A stretch of DNA of 64,000 nt from Salegentibacter salinarum (GCF_900168115.1 NZ_FUZC01000008.1:124001-188000), one strand, 5' to 3'. Positions 10,108-17,566 are shown, counted from the first letter of the stretch. The notes: a model not told the origin generated them from the letters alone. Program-made: numbers and translations.

Positions 10108-10117
10108 TTGGAAAAAT

Positions 10118-10145
10118 ACCTCCTATATTTTAGAATACAGGAGGT
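10118..10145. terminator. Hairpin terminator between convergent genes
   Basis: ACCTCCT (10118-10124) pairs with AGGAGGT (10139-10145) around a 14-base AT loop. A T-rich run follows on the plus strand and A-rich sequence precedes it. It lies between the oxidoreductase stop and the metK stop, so it may serve both directions. Confidence 0.7.
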
Positions 10146-10179
10146 GTTATATTTTTAAACAAGATGTATTTTCCTGAAT

Positions 10180-11436
10180 TTATAGTCCAAAGGCCTCTTT
10201 TACCTTCTCCACATAATCCAGTTTTTCCCAAGTAAATAATTCAACTTCTTTCTTTATTTCTCCTGAATAGGAACTTTTAAAGATCTTGGTGACGGTTCTT
10301 GGTTCTTTCCCCATATGCCCATAGGCAGCAGTCTCGCGGTATATTGGATTTCTAAGTTTTAGTCGGCTTTCTATGGCCCAGGGTCGCATATCGAAAATTT
10401 CAGCAACTTTTTTTGCGATTTCCCCATCTTTCATATCAACATTAGAAGTTCCATAAGTTTCTACGGAAATTGAAGTTGGTTCTACCACACCAATTGCATA
10501 AGAAACCTGCACCAAAACTTCATCTGCCAGTCCTGCGGCAACCAGATTTTTGGCTACGTGGCGAGAAGCATAAGCAGCAGAACGGTCTACTTTACTCGGG
10601 TCTTTTCCTGAAAAAGCACCACCACCGTGAGCGCCTTTACCGCCGTAGGTGTCTACGATAATTTTTCTTCCTGTAAGTCCGGCATCACCGTGAGGCCCGC
10701 CAATTACAAATTTTCCGGTTGGATTTATATGATAAGTGATTTCATCATTAAACAGCTTCTGAACATATTCCGGCAGTTGCTCTTTTACCCGCGGAATAAG
10801 AATTTCAAGAATATCTTTCTTGATTTTATTCAGCATTGCATCATCATCCTCATCAAAATCATCGTGTTGGGTAGAAACCACAATCGCTACAATTTTCTGC
10901 GGGACATTATCGTCGCTATACTCAATGGTCACCTGGCTTTTAGAATCGGGACGCAGGTAAGGAATATCTTTGCCTTCACGTCTTAGTTTTGCCAGCTCAA
11001 TAAGTATTTTGTGTGAAATATCTAATGCGAGGGGCATATAGTTTTCGGTCTCGTTGGTTGCATAACCAAACATCATTCCCTGGTCTCCCGCACCCTGTTC
11101 CTCTTTGTTTTCACGATCTACGCCCTGGTAAATTTCCTGGGATTGTTCGTGGATTAAAGAGATTACGCCGCAGGAATCGCCGCTAAATTTATAGGCACCT
11201 TTGGTGTAACCAATATCATTAATTACTTCTCGGGCAATATTTTGCACGTCTAAATAGGTGTCGCTTCTAACTTCGCCGGCAAGAACAACCTGGCCGGTTG
11301 TAACTAAAGTTTCGCAGGCGACTTTAGAATTTTCATCAAATGCTAAGAAATTATCGAGTAAAGTATCGCTAATCTGGTCGGCGATTTTATCTGGGTGTCC
11401 TTCAGAAACACTTTCTGAAGTAAATAAATAGGCCAT
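10180..11436 (-). CDS. metK: S-adenosylmethionine synthetase
   Basis: MetK has 418 residues. All family signatures are visible: [16 protein letters not shown] near the N-terminus, the ATP/metal motif [12 protein letters not shown], and [21 protein letters not shown]. It makes S-adenosylmethionine from methionine and ATP in the cytoplasm. The gene is transcribed away from the methionine-biosynthesis operon. A 5' untranslated region of roughly 140 bases is implied by a CAAATGTA (minus-strand TACATTTG) at 11583-11590. That leader can fold into a three-way junction, described separately. Confidence 0.97.
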   Translation of the reverse strand: MAYLFTSESVSEGHPDKIADQISDTLLDNFLAFDENSKVACETLVTTGQVVLAGEVRSDTYLDVQNIAREVINDIGYTKGAYKFSGDSCGVISLIHEQSQEIYQGVDRENKEEQGAGDQGMMFGYATNETENYMPLALDISHKILIELAKLRREGKDIPYLRPDSKSQVTIEYSDDNVPQKIVAIVVSTQHDDFDEDDDAMLNKIKKDILEILIPRVKEQLPEYVQKLFNDEITYHINPTGKFVIGGPHGDAGLTGRKIIVDTYGGKGAHGGGAFSGKDPSKVDRSAAYASRHVAKNLVAAGLADEVLVQVSYAIGVVEPTSISVETYGTSNVDMKDGEIAKKVAEIFDMRPWAIESRLKLRNPIYRETAAYGHMGKEPRTVTKIFKSSYSGEIKKEVELFTWEKLDYVEKVKEAFGL

Positions 11437-11471
11437 ATTTTTAAATTAGTTTTTTAAAAAATACGGGTTGA

Positions 11472-11559
11472 ATTTGACGAAAAGCTAAGGGAGTAGTGAT
11501 ACTGCTTTAGCATTTTTCTTATACTTTTAAAAGTATAAAAGGGTTGCAATCAGTCAAAT
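11472..11559 (-). promoter_or_regulatory. Structured metK leader RNA, candidate riboswitch of unknown class
   Basis: On the minus-strand transcript, P1 is ATTTGAC (11559-11553) paired with GTCAAAT (11478-11472). Inside it lie a perfect 20-base palindrome at 11538-11519 (half-site TTATACTTTT) and a hairpin at 11511-11484. The hairpin has GCTAA/TTAGC and AGTA/TACT helices, two mismatches and a TCAC loop. Single-stranded words TGATTGCAACC and GCTAAAG lie at the junction. It lacks the S-box core seen upstream of metH. The words TGATT, GCAACC and GCTAAA recall parts of SAM-II RNAs, but the layout differs. Being directly upstream of metK suggests SAM or methionine sensing; this is inference. Confidence 0.45.
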
Positions 11560-11582
11560 CCTTCCCTTTAATAATTCGGTTA

Positions 11583-11825
11583 CAAATGTATAAAAATAAC
11601 CCAAACTCATCCTTTCTTTAACTTTCTTTTTTATACAGTTGAAGGCTTTTAAATATTGACTTCAATTTATAGATTTTAGAATTATAATTTTATACTTCTG
11701 AAATATAGGTTATTGTGATGTTCCTTCAGCGATAAATATATTATAAATAATTTTATGTCAATTAAATTATTGATTACTCAATTTAAATTGATAAAAATTT
11801 ATTTTCCATAAAAATGAAGTTTTGG
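11583..11825. other. AT-rich divergent intergenic region between metK and met leader
   Basis: Apart from the minus-strand -7-like element CAAATGTA at 11583-11590, I see no gene or RNA structure that I can support in this stretch. It is very AT-rich and ends at the plus-strand promoter of the methionine leader. It most likely holds metK promoter sequence and regulator sites. Confidence 0.5.
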
Positions 11826-11858
11826 TTTGGTTATTAAAAATTTCTGCCCTTATCTTTG
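11826..11858 (+). promoter_or_regulatory. Bacteroidota-type promoter of the methionine leader/operon
   Basis: TTTG at 11826-11829 (-33) and TATCTTTG at 11851-11858 (-7, consensus TAnnTTTG) are separated by 21 bases, within the 17-23 range reported for flavobacteria. Transcription should start near 11864-11866, about 13 bases before the first leader ATG. I see no other promoter between here and metY, so both leaders are probably on one transcript. Confidence 0.8.
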
Positions 11859-11877
11859 TAACCAACAAAACAACGAA

Positions 11878-11949
11878 ATGTACCAGATAATTTGCAATAT
11901 GATGCGTATGATGATGTGGAAAGCTTCCGCAGCGCGCTCAATTGCTTAA
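11878..11949 (+). CDS. Leader peptide 1, Met-rich (attenuation)
   Basis: This 23-codon ORF has its ATG about 13 bases after the predicted transcription start. Residues 7-14 are NMMRMMMW, so five of six consecutive codons (11899-11916) are Met. The stop is at 11947. An intrinsic terminator begins 19 bases later. In an uncharged Met-tRNA state, a ribosome stalled on the Met codons would leave GCAGCG (11929-11934) free to pair with CGCTGC (11978-11983). That would break the terminator's 5' arm; TTGC/GCAA (11942-11945 with 11969-11972) can add to this antiterminator. A ribosome reaching the stop codon would cover the segment and allow termination. The downstream operon makes homocysteine for methionine, so codon content and gene function agree. 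Confidence 0.8.
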   Translation: MYQIICNMMRMMMWKASAARSIA

Positions 11950-11967
11950 ATCTGAAAAGATATAAAT

Positions 11968-12004
11968 TGCAAAAAGCCGCTGCCAATCGCAGCGGCTTTT
12001 TGCA
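11968..12004 (+). terminator. Leader 1 intrinsic terminator
   Basis: A perfect 15-bp stem is formed by 11968-11982 and 11990-12004 with a 7-base loop (CCAATCG). The 3' arm includes five Ts, giving AAAAAGCCGCTG/CAGCGGCTTTTT. It is rho-independent in form and positioned for attenuation of the methionine operon. Confidence 0.88.
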
Positions 12005-12014
12005 TTTAAAGAGA

Positions 12015-12090
12015 GTCATTTCTGCGGAAGCGGAAATCCAGAATAAGAAAATAGGTTAATAAAAATAAGATTCCCGCCTTTGCGGGAATG
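12015..12090. repeat. Palindromic repeat element (GTCATTCCC...GGGAATC family)
   Basis: Two hairpins lie in tandem: a degenerate one at about 12019-12036 (TTTC-TGCGGAAGCG-GAAA) and a perfect one at 12070-12089 (ATTCCCGC-CTTT-GCGGGAAT). The sequence belongs to the widespread intergenic repeat type whose minus-strand translation reads SRKGGN. It sits between the two methionine attenuators. An ATG at 12088-12090, at its edge, is in frame with leader 2. Confidence 0.7.
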
Positions 12091-12129
12091 GCAAAAACTA
12101 GAAGGATGATCAAGGCAATAAAAAATAAT

Positions 12130-12195
12130 ATGATGGGCTATATGATGATGTGTATGTGTATGCAGATGAAATGCTATTGCCAAAACCGAATGTAA
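12130..12195 (+). CDS. Leader peptide 2, Met/Cys-rich (attenuation)
   Basis: This is a 21-codon ORF starting MMGYMMMCMCMQM and containing nine Met and four Cys codons in all. Over 60 percent of its residues are the two sulfur amino acids, which cannot reasonably be chance. In-frame ATGs at 12106 and 12088 could give a longer peptide of 29 or 35 residues; the Met/Cys run is the same in each case. It is followed 23 bases after the stop by a strong terminator and then, 97 bases later, by metY. Cys codons fit because MetY uses sulfide and competes with cysteine synthesis. It appears to be a second, tandem attenuator on the same transcript. I could not identify its antiterminator by eye. Confidence 0.8.
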   Translation: MMGYMMMCMCMQMKCYCQNRM

Positions 12196-12218
12196 CTTAG
12201 TTTGTTTAGAGTTCAATT

Positions 12219-12260
12219 AAAAGGTCCCCTTGGTAATAGCTACTTAAGGGGACTTTTTTT
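12219..12260 (+). terminator. Leader 2 intrinsic terminator
   Basis: GTCCCCTT (12224-12231) pairs with AAGGGGAC (12246-12253). The flanking AAAAG/TTTTT extends the stem to about 13 bp, and GTA/TAC adds pairs in the loop. A run of seven Ts follows (12254-12260). The AAAAGGTCC...GGACTTTTT frame is shared with the terminator before sulfite reductase. Confidence 0.88.
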
Positions 12261-12273
12261 ATCAAAAAACGTC

Positions 12274-12293
12274 ATTCCCACACAGATGGGAAT
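12274..12293. repeat. Short palindromic repeat, third copy
   Basis: ATTCCCA (12274-12280) and TGGGAAT (12287-12293) form an inverted repeat preceded by GTC, the same family as the element at 12015-12090. It lies in the untranslated region just upstream of metY. Confidence 0.6.
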
Positions 12294-12357
12294 CTATCAA
12301 AAACAAAATCAAGCTTCTAAAAATTGAGGCAAACAAAACTTTAAAAAACTAGAAATT

Positions 12358-13650
12358 ATGAGTACTCAAAAATTTTCAACAAACGCATTACACGCAGGTC
12401 ACGATACAAAGGAAAACGGGGGAACCAGGGCGGTGCCTATTTATCAAACGACTTCCTATGTTTTCAATAATTCAGATCACGCGGCCAATTTATTTTCCCT
12501 TGCAGAACCGGGTTATATTTATACACGATTGAATAATCCTACTAACGATATCCTGGAACAACGCCTTGCAGCGCTGGAAGGCGGAATTGCCGCGGTAGTA
12601 ACTGCATCAGGAACTGCCGCAATTAATACCACACTTTTAACGCTTTTAAAATCGGGTGATCATATTGTAGCTTCCAGTAGTTTATACGGAGGAACTTATA
12701 ATTTACTAAGTGTAACTTTACCAAGGTTCGGGATTACAACCACCTTTGTAGATCCTGAATATCCAGAGAATTTTAAAAAGGCAGCAAAAGAAAATACCCG
12801 CGCCATTTTTGTAGAATCTCTTGGCAATCCAAAATTAGATGTTTTAGACCTTAAGGCAATTTCAGCAGAAGCAAATGCGCTTAAAGTTCCTTTTATAGTG
12901 GATAATACGGTTGCAACCCCTTCACTTTTGAAACCTATAGAACACGGAGCCGATATTGTAATAGAATCGCTCACTAAATATATAAGCGGTAACGGAACTT
13001 CCCTGGGAGGAGCCATTATAGATGCCGGTAACTTTAATTGGGCAAACGGGAAATTCCCTGAATTCACCGAACCTTCCCCAGGTTACCACGGACTCGTTTA
13101 CCACGAAGCTCTAAAGGAAGCTGCTTTTATTGCAAAGGTTAGAATTGAAGGTTTACGAGATCACGGGGCGGCATTAAGTCCGTACAATGCTTTCCAGATT
13201 TTACAAGGTTTAGAAACTCTGGAAATCAGAATAAAACAACATAGCCAAAATGCTTTGGAACTCGCCACCTGGCTGGAGCAGCAGGAAGAAGTAAAATGGG
13301 TAAATTATCCAGGGCTGGAGAGCAGTAAATACAATAAACTCGCTAACGAATATCTCTCAAAAGGACAAAGTGGCGTGGTGACTTTTGGAGTTGAAGGAGG
13401 CTTTGAGTCGGCTAAAGTAGTGGCCGATGAAACCAAACTTTTCTCACTGGTTGCCAATATTGGCGATACCAAATCATTAATTATTCATCCGGCAAGCACC
13501 ACGCATCAACAACTGGACGAAAAACAACAGGCAACGGCCGGAGTTACGCAAGACCTGATTCGTCTTTCGGTTGGACTGGAAGATGTTGAGGATTTAAAAA
13601 CAGATTTAAAAGAAGCTTTTTCTAAAATTCAGAAAAAGGCACTGGTATAA
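12358..13650 (+). CDS. metY: O-acetylhomoserine sulfhydrylase (aminocarboxypropyltransferase)
   Basis: This is a Cys/Met-metabolism PLP enzyme of 430 residues. The PLP lysine is Lys207 (ESLTKYISG), followed by GNGTSLGGAIID, which marks the O-acetylhomoserine sulfhydrylase subgroup (longer than cystathionine gamma-synthase). It condenses O-acetylhomoserine with sulfide to give homocysteine. It is the first structural gene of metY-metX-hom-metZ, with the acetyl donor enzyme MetX directly downstream. The operon is preceded by two tandem leader-peptide attenuators. Confidence 0.95.
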   Translation: MSTQKFSTNALHAGHDTKENGGTRAVPIYQTTSYVFNNSDHAANLFSLAEPGYIYTRLNNPTNDILEQRLAALEGGIAAVVTASGTAAINTTLLTLLKSGDHIVASSSLYGGTYNLLSVTLPRFGITTTFVDPEYPENFKKAAKENTRAIFVESLGNPKLDVLDLKAISAEANALKVPFIVDNTVATPSLLKPIEHGADIVIESLTKYISGNGTSLGGAIIDAGNFNWANGKFPEFTEPSPGYHGLVYHEALKEAAFIAKVRIEGLRDHGAALSPYNAFQILQGLETLEIRIKQHSQNALELATWLEQQEEVKWVNYPGLESSKYNKLANEYLSKGQSGVVTFGVEGGFESAKVVADETKLFSLVANIGDTKSLIIHPASTTHQQLDEKQQATAGVTQDLIRLSVGLEDVEDLKTDLKEAFSKIQKKALV

Positions 13651-13670
13651 ATTATTGTTGGTGGAAAGGC

Positions 13671-13716
13671 AAAGGAAAAAGCAGCCAGGTTAAGTCTTTT
13701 TCCTTTTGCTTTTTCT
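13671..13716 (+). terminator. Terminator-like hairpin between metY and metX
   Basis: AAAGGAAAAAG (13671-13681) pairs with CTTTTTCCTTT (13696-13706) around a 14-base loop, and TTTGCTTTTT follows. It could reduce transcription of metX-hom-metZ relative to metY. The 3' arm ends about 20 bases before the metX ATG. No leader ORF precedes it, so it is more likely a partial terminator than an attenuator. Confidence 0.6.
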
Positions 13717-13726
13717 AATTCAAAAA

Positions 13727-14749
13727 ATGAAAAAAATGCTTCAGGAACTCTGTTTAAAAGATTTTGAAAATTCCGCGGGAACGGTTCAGGATATCTATTT
13801 GAGCTTTCAGCAGTTTGGTCAAAACCCGGAAAATGCGCCGGTGGTTTTAATAAATCACGCGCTCACGGGAAACTCCCAAATAACCGGGAAACTCGGCTGG
13901 TGGACTAAAATTGTGGGTCCACAGAGATGTATAGATACCGATAAGTTCAGCATTCTGGCTTTCAATATTCCCGGGAATGGTTTCAACGGAAAGAAGGAAC
14001 ATTTAATTGAAAATTATAAAGAATTTACGCTTCAGGATATTGCCAGGATTCAGGCTTTAGGGCTGCAAAAATTAAAGATTGATAAACTTTTTGCCATAAT
14101 TGGCGGCTCAATAGGGGGCGCACTCGCATGGGAACTGGCTGCTTTAAAACCTGATTTAGCCGAAAATATTATTCCCATCGCCACGGATTATAAAGCGACA
14201 GATTGGGTTTTGGCAAATTGTAAAGTTCAGGAGCAAATCTTAAATAACTCCAAGGAACCGGTAAAAGATGCAAGAATGCATGCGATGACTTTTTATCGCA
14301 CGCCGCAATCTTTAAGTAAGAAATTCAACAGAACAAAAGAAGAAGTAAAGCCTTGTTACAAAGTAGAAGGCTGGCTGCAATACCACGGCATTAAGCTGGA
14401 GGAGCGTTTTCAACTTGCATCTTATAAATTTATGAATCATTTGCTAACTACTATAGACATTAGCAAAGGCAGCGGTAATTACCTGGAAACCGCAAAGAAA
14501 ATTGAGGGAGATATTCATATTGTAACCGTAAATTCCGACTGGTTTTTCCTCGCCGATGAGAACTGGGAGACTTATGTAAACCTTTCCCTGATAAAAAATA
14601 ATGTAAGTATTCACGAAATAAGATCAATTCATGGGCACGATGCGTTTTTAATAGAAGCCTCGCAACTGTCCAGATTTTTAAAACCCGTTTTTATAACCAA
14701 CAATAAAAAAAATGAAGAAAGTGAACATCATCTTGTTTGGAATAGGTAA
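13727..14749 (+). CDS. metX: Homoserine O-acetyltransferase
   Basis: An alpha/beta-hydrolase acyltransferase of 340 residues from the ATG at 13727; a TTG 21 bases earlier and another ATG at 13736 are alternatives. The nucleophile is Ser128 in IIGGSIGG. The early INHALTGNS motif and the C-terminal SIHGHDAFLIE with its catalytic His complete the family pattern. It acetylates L-homoserine with acetyl-CoA to make the substrate of MetY. Its last 38 bases overlap the start of hom in another frame, so the two are probably translationally coupled. Confidence 0.93.
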   Translation: MKKMLQELCLKDFENSAGTVQDIYLSFQQFGQNPENAPVVLINHALTGNSQITGKLGWWTKIVGPQRCIDTDKFSILAFNIPGNGFNGKKEHLIENYKEFTLQDIARIQALGLQKLKIDKLFAIIGGSIGGALAWELAALKPDLAENIIPIATDYKATDWVLANCKVQEQILNNSKEPVKDARMHAMTFYRTPQSLSKKFNRTKEEVKPCYKVEGWLQYHGIKLEERFQLASYKFMNHLLTTIDISKGSGNYLETAKKIEGDIHIVTVNSDWFFLADENWETYVNLSLIKNNVSIHEIRSIHGHDAFLIEASQLSRFLKPVFITNNKKNEESEHHLVWNR

Positions 14750-15785
14750 TGTAGGAAGTACCTTAATTCAGCAATTACTCGACGCAAAAAAGCAATGGGA
14801 AAAACATTCTGGGGTTTCGGTAAGTATTCCCGTGATTGCCAATTCAAGAAAAGCGCTTTTTAATGCAGCAGGAATTTCTGAAAACTGGCAAAAAGATTTT
14901 AAAAAATCGGCCGAAAAGTATAAACTGGAAGATATCCTGGATTTTACAAAAGAAAATGACCTGGAACATCTTATCGCCATAGATGCTACCGCAAGTAAGG
15001 AATTCGTAGACCTGTATATTCGGTTAATTCAAAACGGCTTTAACCTGGTAGCCGCCAATAAAGTAGCGAATACACTTTCTGCCGAATTTTATAATAAATT
15101 ACGCAAAGAATTAGATTACCACGGGAAGTATTTTTACTACGAAACCAACGTGGGCGCAGGCTTGCCAATTGTTCAAACCGTACAGGGCTTGCACCAGGCG
15201 GGAGAAAAAGTTACCAAAATTCGAGGTGTATTTTCCGGTTCGTTGAGTTTTATTTTCAATACTTTTTCTGAAAATAAAGAGAAGTTTTCTGATGTATTAC
15301 GAAAAGCAGGAAGGTTAGGATATACTGAGCCCGATGCCCGCGAAGATCTTTCAGGGAACGATGTGGGAAGAAAATTATTGATCCTGGCACGTGAGCTTCA
15401 GCTGGAAAAGGAATTTCAGGAAATTAAAATCCAATCATTAATTCCGGAGAAATTAAACGGACAAACTTCGGCAGAAGAATTTCAGCGTAGAATAGGAGAA
15501 CTGGATGAGATATTTTTTCAGCATAAAAAAGATCAAAATAAAGATCACGTGCTACGATACATTGGGGAAATTGAAGTAGGAAGCGCCAACCTGGAGGCAA
15601 AACTTATTTCTGAACCAAAAAGTACCGCGCTGGGCCAAATTAAAGGCGCCGATAATATTTTTGAGATTTATACTGAATCTTACGGAGATCAACCGCTTGT
15701 AATTCAGGGAGCCGGGGCAGGAGCAGCGGTAACCGCTCGCGGTGTAGTTAGCGATGTGCTTAAATTATCGCAAAGACTTAATTAA
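14712..15785 (+). CDS. hom: Homoserine dehydrogenase, short monofunctional form
   Basis: The protein has 357 residues with an N-terminal NAD(P)-binding motif (ILFGIGNVGSTL). The catalytic region includes NLVAANKVAN, RGVFSGSLSFIFNTF and GYTEPDAREDLSGNDVGRKLLILAR, all diagnostic of homoserine dehydrogenase. It has no aspartokinase domain and no ACT domain, so threonine feedback through ACT is not expected. It reduces aspartate semialdehyde to homoserine, giving this operon its own homoserine supply for methionine. The start overlaps metX by 38 bases, and metZ follows 22 bases downstream. Confidence 0.94.
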   Translation: MKKVNIILFGIGNVGSTLIQQLLDAKKQWEKHSGVSVSIPVIANSRKALFNAAGISENWQKDFKKSAEKYKLEDILDFTKENDLEHLIAIDATASKEFVDLYIRLIQNGFNLVAANKVANTLSAEFYNKLRKELDYHGKYFYYETNVGAGLPIVQTVQGLHQAGEKVTKIRGVFSGSLSFIFNTFSENKEKFSDVLRKAGRLGYTEPDAREDLSGNDVGRKLLILARELQLEKEFQEIKIQSLIPEKLNGQTSAEEFQRRIGELDEIFFQHKKDQNKDHVLRYIGEIEVGSANLEAKLISEPKSTALGQIKGADNIFEIYTESYGDQPLVIQGAGAGAAVTARGVVSDVLKLSQRLN

Positions 15786-15807
15786 AAATTCAACAAAACC
15801 AACAATT

Positions 15808-16971
15808 ATGCATTTTGAAACCGAAGCCATTAGAACACAAAATGAACGTACCCATTTCCAGGAGCATTCTACGCCCCTGTACCTTACGTCCAGTTATGTT
15901 TTTGATGATGCTGAAGACATGAGAGCCTCATTTTCTGAAGAAAAAGAGCGCAATATTTATAGTCGATTTACCAATCCCAATACTTCAGAATTTACTGAGA
16001 AAATTGCCAAAATGGAAGGGGCAGAAGCCGGCTTCGCTTTTGCAACCGGAATGAGCGCTGTATTCTCCAGCCTGGCTGCACTTTTAAATAGTGGTGATCA
16101 TATAATTTCGGCAAGATCAGTCTTTGGTTCCACGCATAGTTTGTTTACCAAGTTTTTCCCAAAATGGAATATTTCGCATACTTATTTTAATGTGGATGAA
16201 GTTGATAAAATTGAAAGTTTAATAAAGCCGGAAACTAAAATCATTTTTGCTGAAACACCTACCAATCCCGGGGTAGATGTCCTGGATTTAGAGGTTTTAG
16301 GTAAGATTGCCAAAAAGCACAATCTTATTTTAATTATAGACAATTGTTTTGCTACACCCTGGTTACAAAATCCTATAAAATTCGGGGCCCATTTGGTAAT
16401 ACATTCAGCTACAAAATTAATAGACGGTCAGGGCCGCGTTCTGGGCGGTGTAACAGTTGGGAATGCCGATCTTATTAGGGAAATCTACCTGTTCTCAAGG
16501 AATACGGGACCGGCTTTGTCACCGTTTAATGCCTGGGTGCTTTCAAAAAGTTTGGAAACCCTGGCGGTACGTTTGGATAAGCACTGTGAAAATGCTGAAA
16601 AAGTAGCAGAATTCTTGGAATCCGAAGCCAATGCAGAAAATGTAAAGTACCCATTTTTAAAGTCGCACCCTCAGTATGAAATTGCCAAAAAGCAGATGAA
16701 AAAAGGTGGAAATATTGTTTCATTTGAGATTAAGGGAGGTATTGAAGCCGGGAGGAAATTTATAGATGCTATAAAACTTTGTTCAAGATCTGCCAATTTG
16801 GGAGATACCAGGAGCATTGTTACACATCCTGCTTCAACAACGCATAGTAAATTAAGTGAGGAAGATAGGTTGGAAGCCGGCATAAAACCGGGATTGGTAA
16901 GGGTTTCAGTAGGATTGGAACATGTAGATGATGTAATAGCCGATTTAAAACAGGCGCTAAATTCAATTTAG
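15808..16971 (+). CDS. metZ: Second trans-sulfuration PLP enzyme, O-succinylhomoserine sulfhydrylase-like
   Basis: From the ATG at 15808 the product is 387 residues; an in-frame extension into hom is not supported. The PLP lysine is Lys203 (HSATKLIDGQGRVLGG). The GQGRVLGG sequence is characteristic of MetZ-type O-succinylhomoserine sulfhydrylases, though cystathionine gamma-synthase activity cannot be excluded by sequence. It shares about the same fold as MetY but is clearly a different subgroup. Because MetX here is an acetyltransferase, MetZ probably uses O-acetylhomoserine in practice; this is inference. The Rrf2 gene follows closely. Confidence 0.88.
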   Translation: MHFETEAIRTQNERTHFQEHSTPLYLTSSYVFDDAEDMRASFSEEKERNIYSRFTNPNTSEFTEKIAKMEGAEAGFAFATGMSAVFSSLAALLNSGDHIISARSVFGSTHSLFTKFFPKWNISHTYFNVDEVDKIESLIKPETKIIFAETPTNPGVDVLDLEVLGKIAKKHNLILIIDNCFATPWLQNPIKFGAHLVIHSATKLIDGQGRVLGGVTVGNADLIREIYLFSRNTGPALSPFNAWVLSKSLETLAVRLDKHCENAEKVAEFLESEANAENVKYPFLKSHPQYEIAKKQMKKGGNIVSFEIKGGIEAGRKFIDAIKLCSRSANLGDTRSIVTHPASTTHSKLSEEDRLEAGIKPGLVRVSVGLEHVDDVIADLKQALNSI

Positions 16972-17066
16972 TTATGGTAATTTCAGCAGAAACCGGGCTT
17001 TTTGATTTTTCCGTAGAGAATTCAATTATGAATGCGAAAAAGTCAATATTTAAGTATATTCGCAAT

Positions 17067-17483
17067 ATGCTTTCAAAAAAGACTAAATACGGTATTAAAG
17101 CCCTGGCGTTTATCGCAAAAAAGGGTAATAAAAAACCGGTGCAAACTTCTGAAATCTCAAAAAGTGAAAATATCTCGCAAAAATTCCTTGAAAGCATACT
17201 TCTGGAATTGCGAAAATCGGGATTTTTAGGCTCTAAAAAAGGTAAAGGCGGTGGCTATTATTTAATCAAGGAACCGGAAGATATCCGAATGACTTCGGTA
17301 ATTCGCGTACTTGAAGGTCCTATAGCGATGGTGCCCTGTGTGAGCCTAAATTATTACGAAAAGTGCGACGATTGCCCCAGCGAAGAAGCCTGTTCTGTTC
17401 ATAGTTTGATGATTCAGGTTAGAGATAGCACATTAAAAGTGCTGGGTGATAACACTTTAGCTGATATTTCTGCGAAAAAATAA
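17067..17483 (+). CDS. Rrf2-family transcription regulator with four cysteines
   Basis: I choose the ATG at 17067 (138 residues), because MLSKKTKYGIKALAFIA is the usual family start. The N-terminal winged helix includes SENISQKFLESILLELRKSGFLGSKKGKGGGYYL. Four cysteines (C91, C100, C103, C109) cluster in the C-terminal part, which suggests an Fe-S or redox-sensing site as in IscR/RsrR, though spacing differs from IscR. It lies between the methionine operon and the sulfate-reduction operon. An inverted repeat at the next promoter (17567-17589) is a probable target. A CymR-like role in cysteine supply is inferred. Confidence 0.88.
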   Translation: MLSKKTKYGIKALAFIAKKGNKKPVQTSEISKSENISQKFLESILLELRKSGFLGSKKGKGGGYYLIKEPEDIRMTSVIRVLEGPIAMVPCVSLNYYEKCDDCPSEEACSVHSLMIQVRDSTLKVLGDNTLADISAKK

Positions 17484-17530
17484 GAATTCAAAAATTAAAT
17501 GTTAAATACTGAAATTTAGGCCTTTAATAG

Positions 17531-17561
17531 TTGGTCTGATAAAAAAACAAAGTTACTTTTG
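17531..17561 (+). promoter_or_regulatory. Promoter of the sulfate-reduction operon
   Basis: TTG (17531-17533) and TACTTTTG (17554-17561) are separated by 20 bases, a good match to the flavobacterial TTG-N17-23-TAnnTTTG promoter. Transcription should start near 17567-17569, at the left edge of the inverted repeat. Confidence 0.75.
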
Positions 17562-17566
17562 CTCTA

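Noticed and set aside
11489-11502. GGGAGTAGTGATAC in the metK leader as a third copy of the 14-bp repeat around the PIN/ImmA pair
   Set aside because: Only the GGGAGTAG part matches, and here it is part of a hairpin arm; chance similarity is likely.
11834-12019. Minus-strand ORF of 61 codons
   Set aside because: It is a shadow of methionine leader 1 and its terminator; no protein family features.
12016-12216. Minus-strand ORF of 66 codons with SRKGGN motif
   Set aside because: It is the translation of the palindromic repeat and of the complement of leader 2; the sequence has a better explanation on the plus strand.
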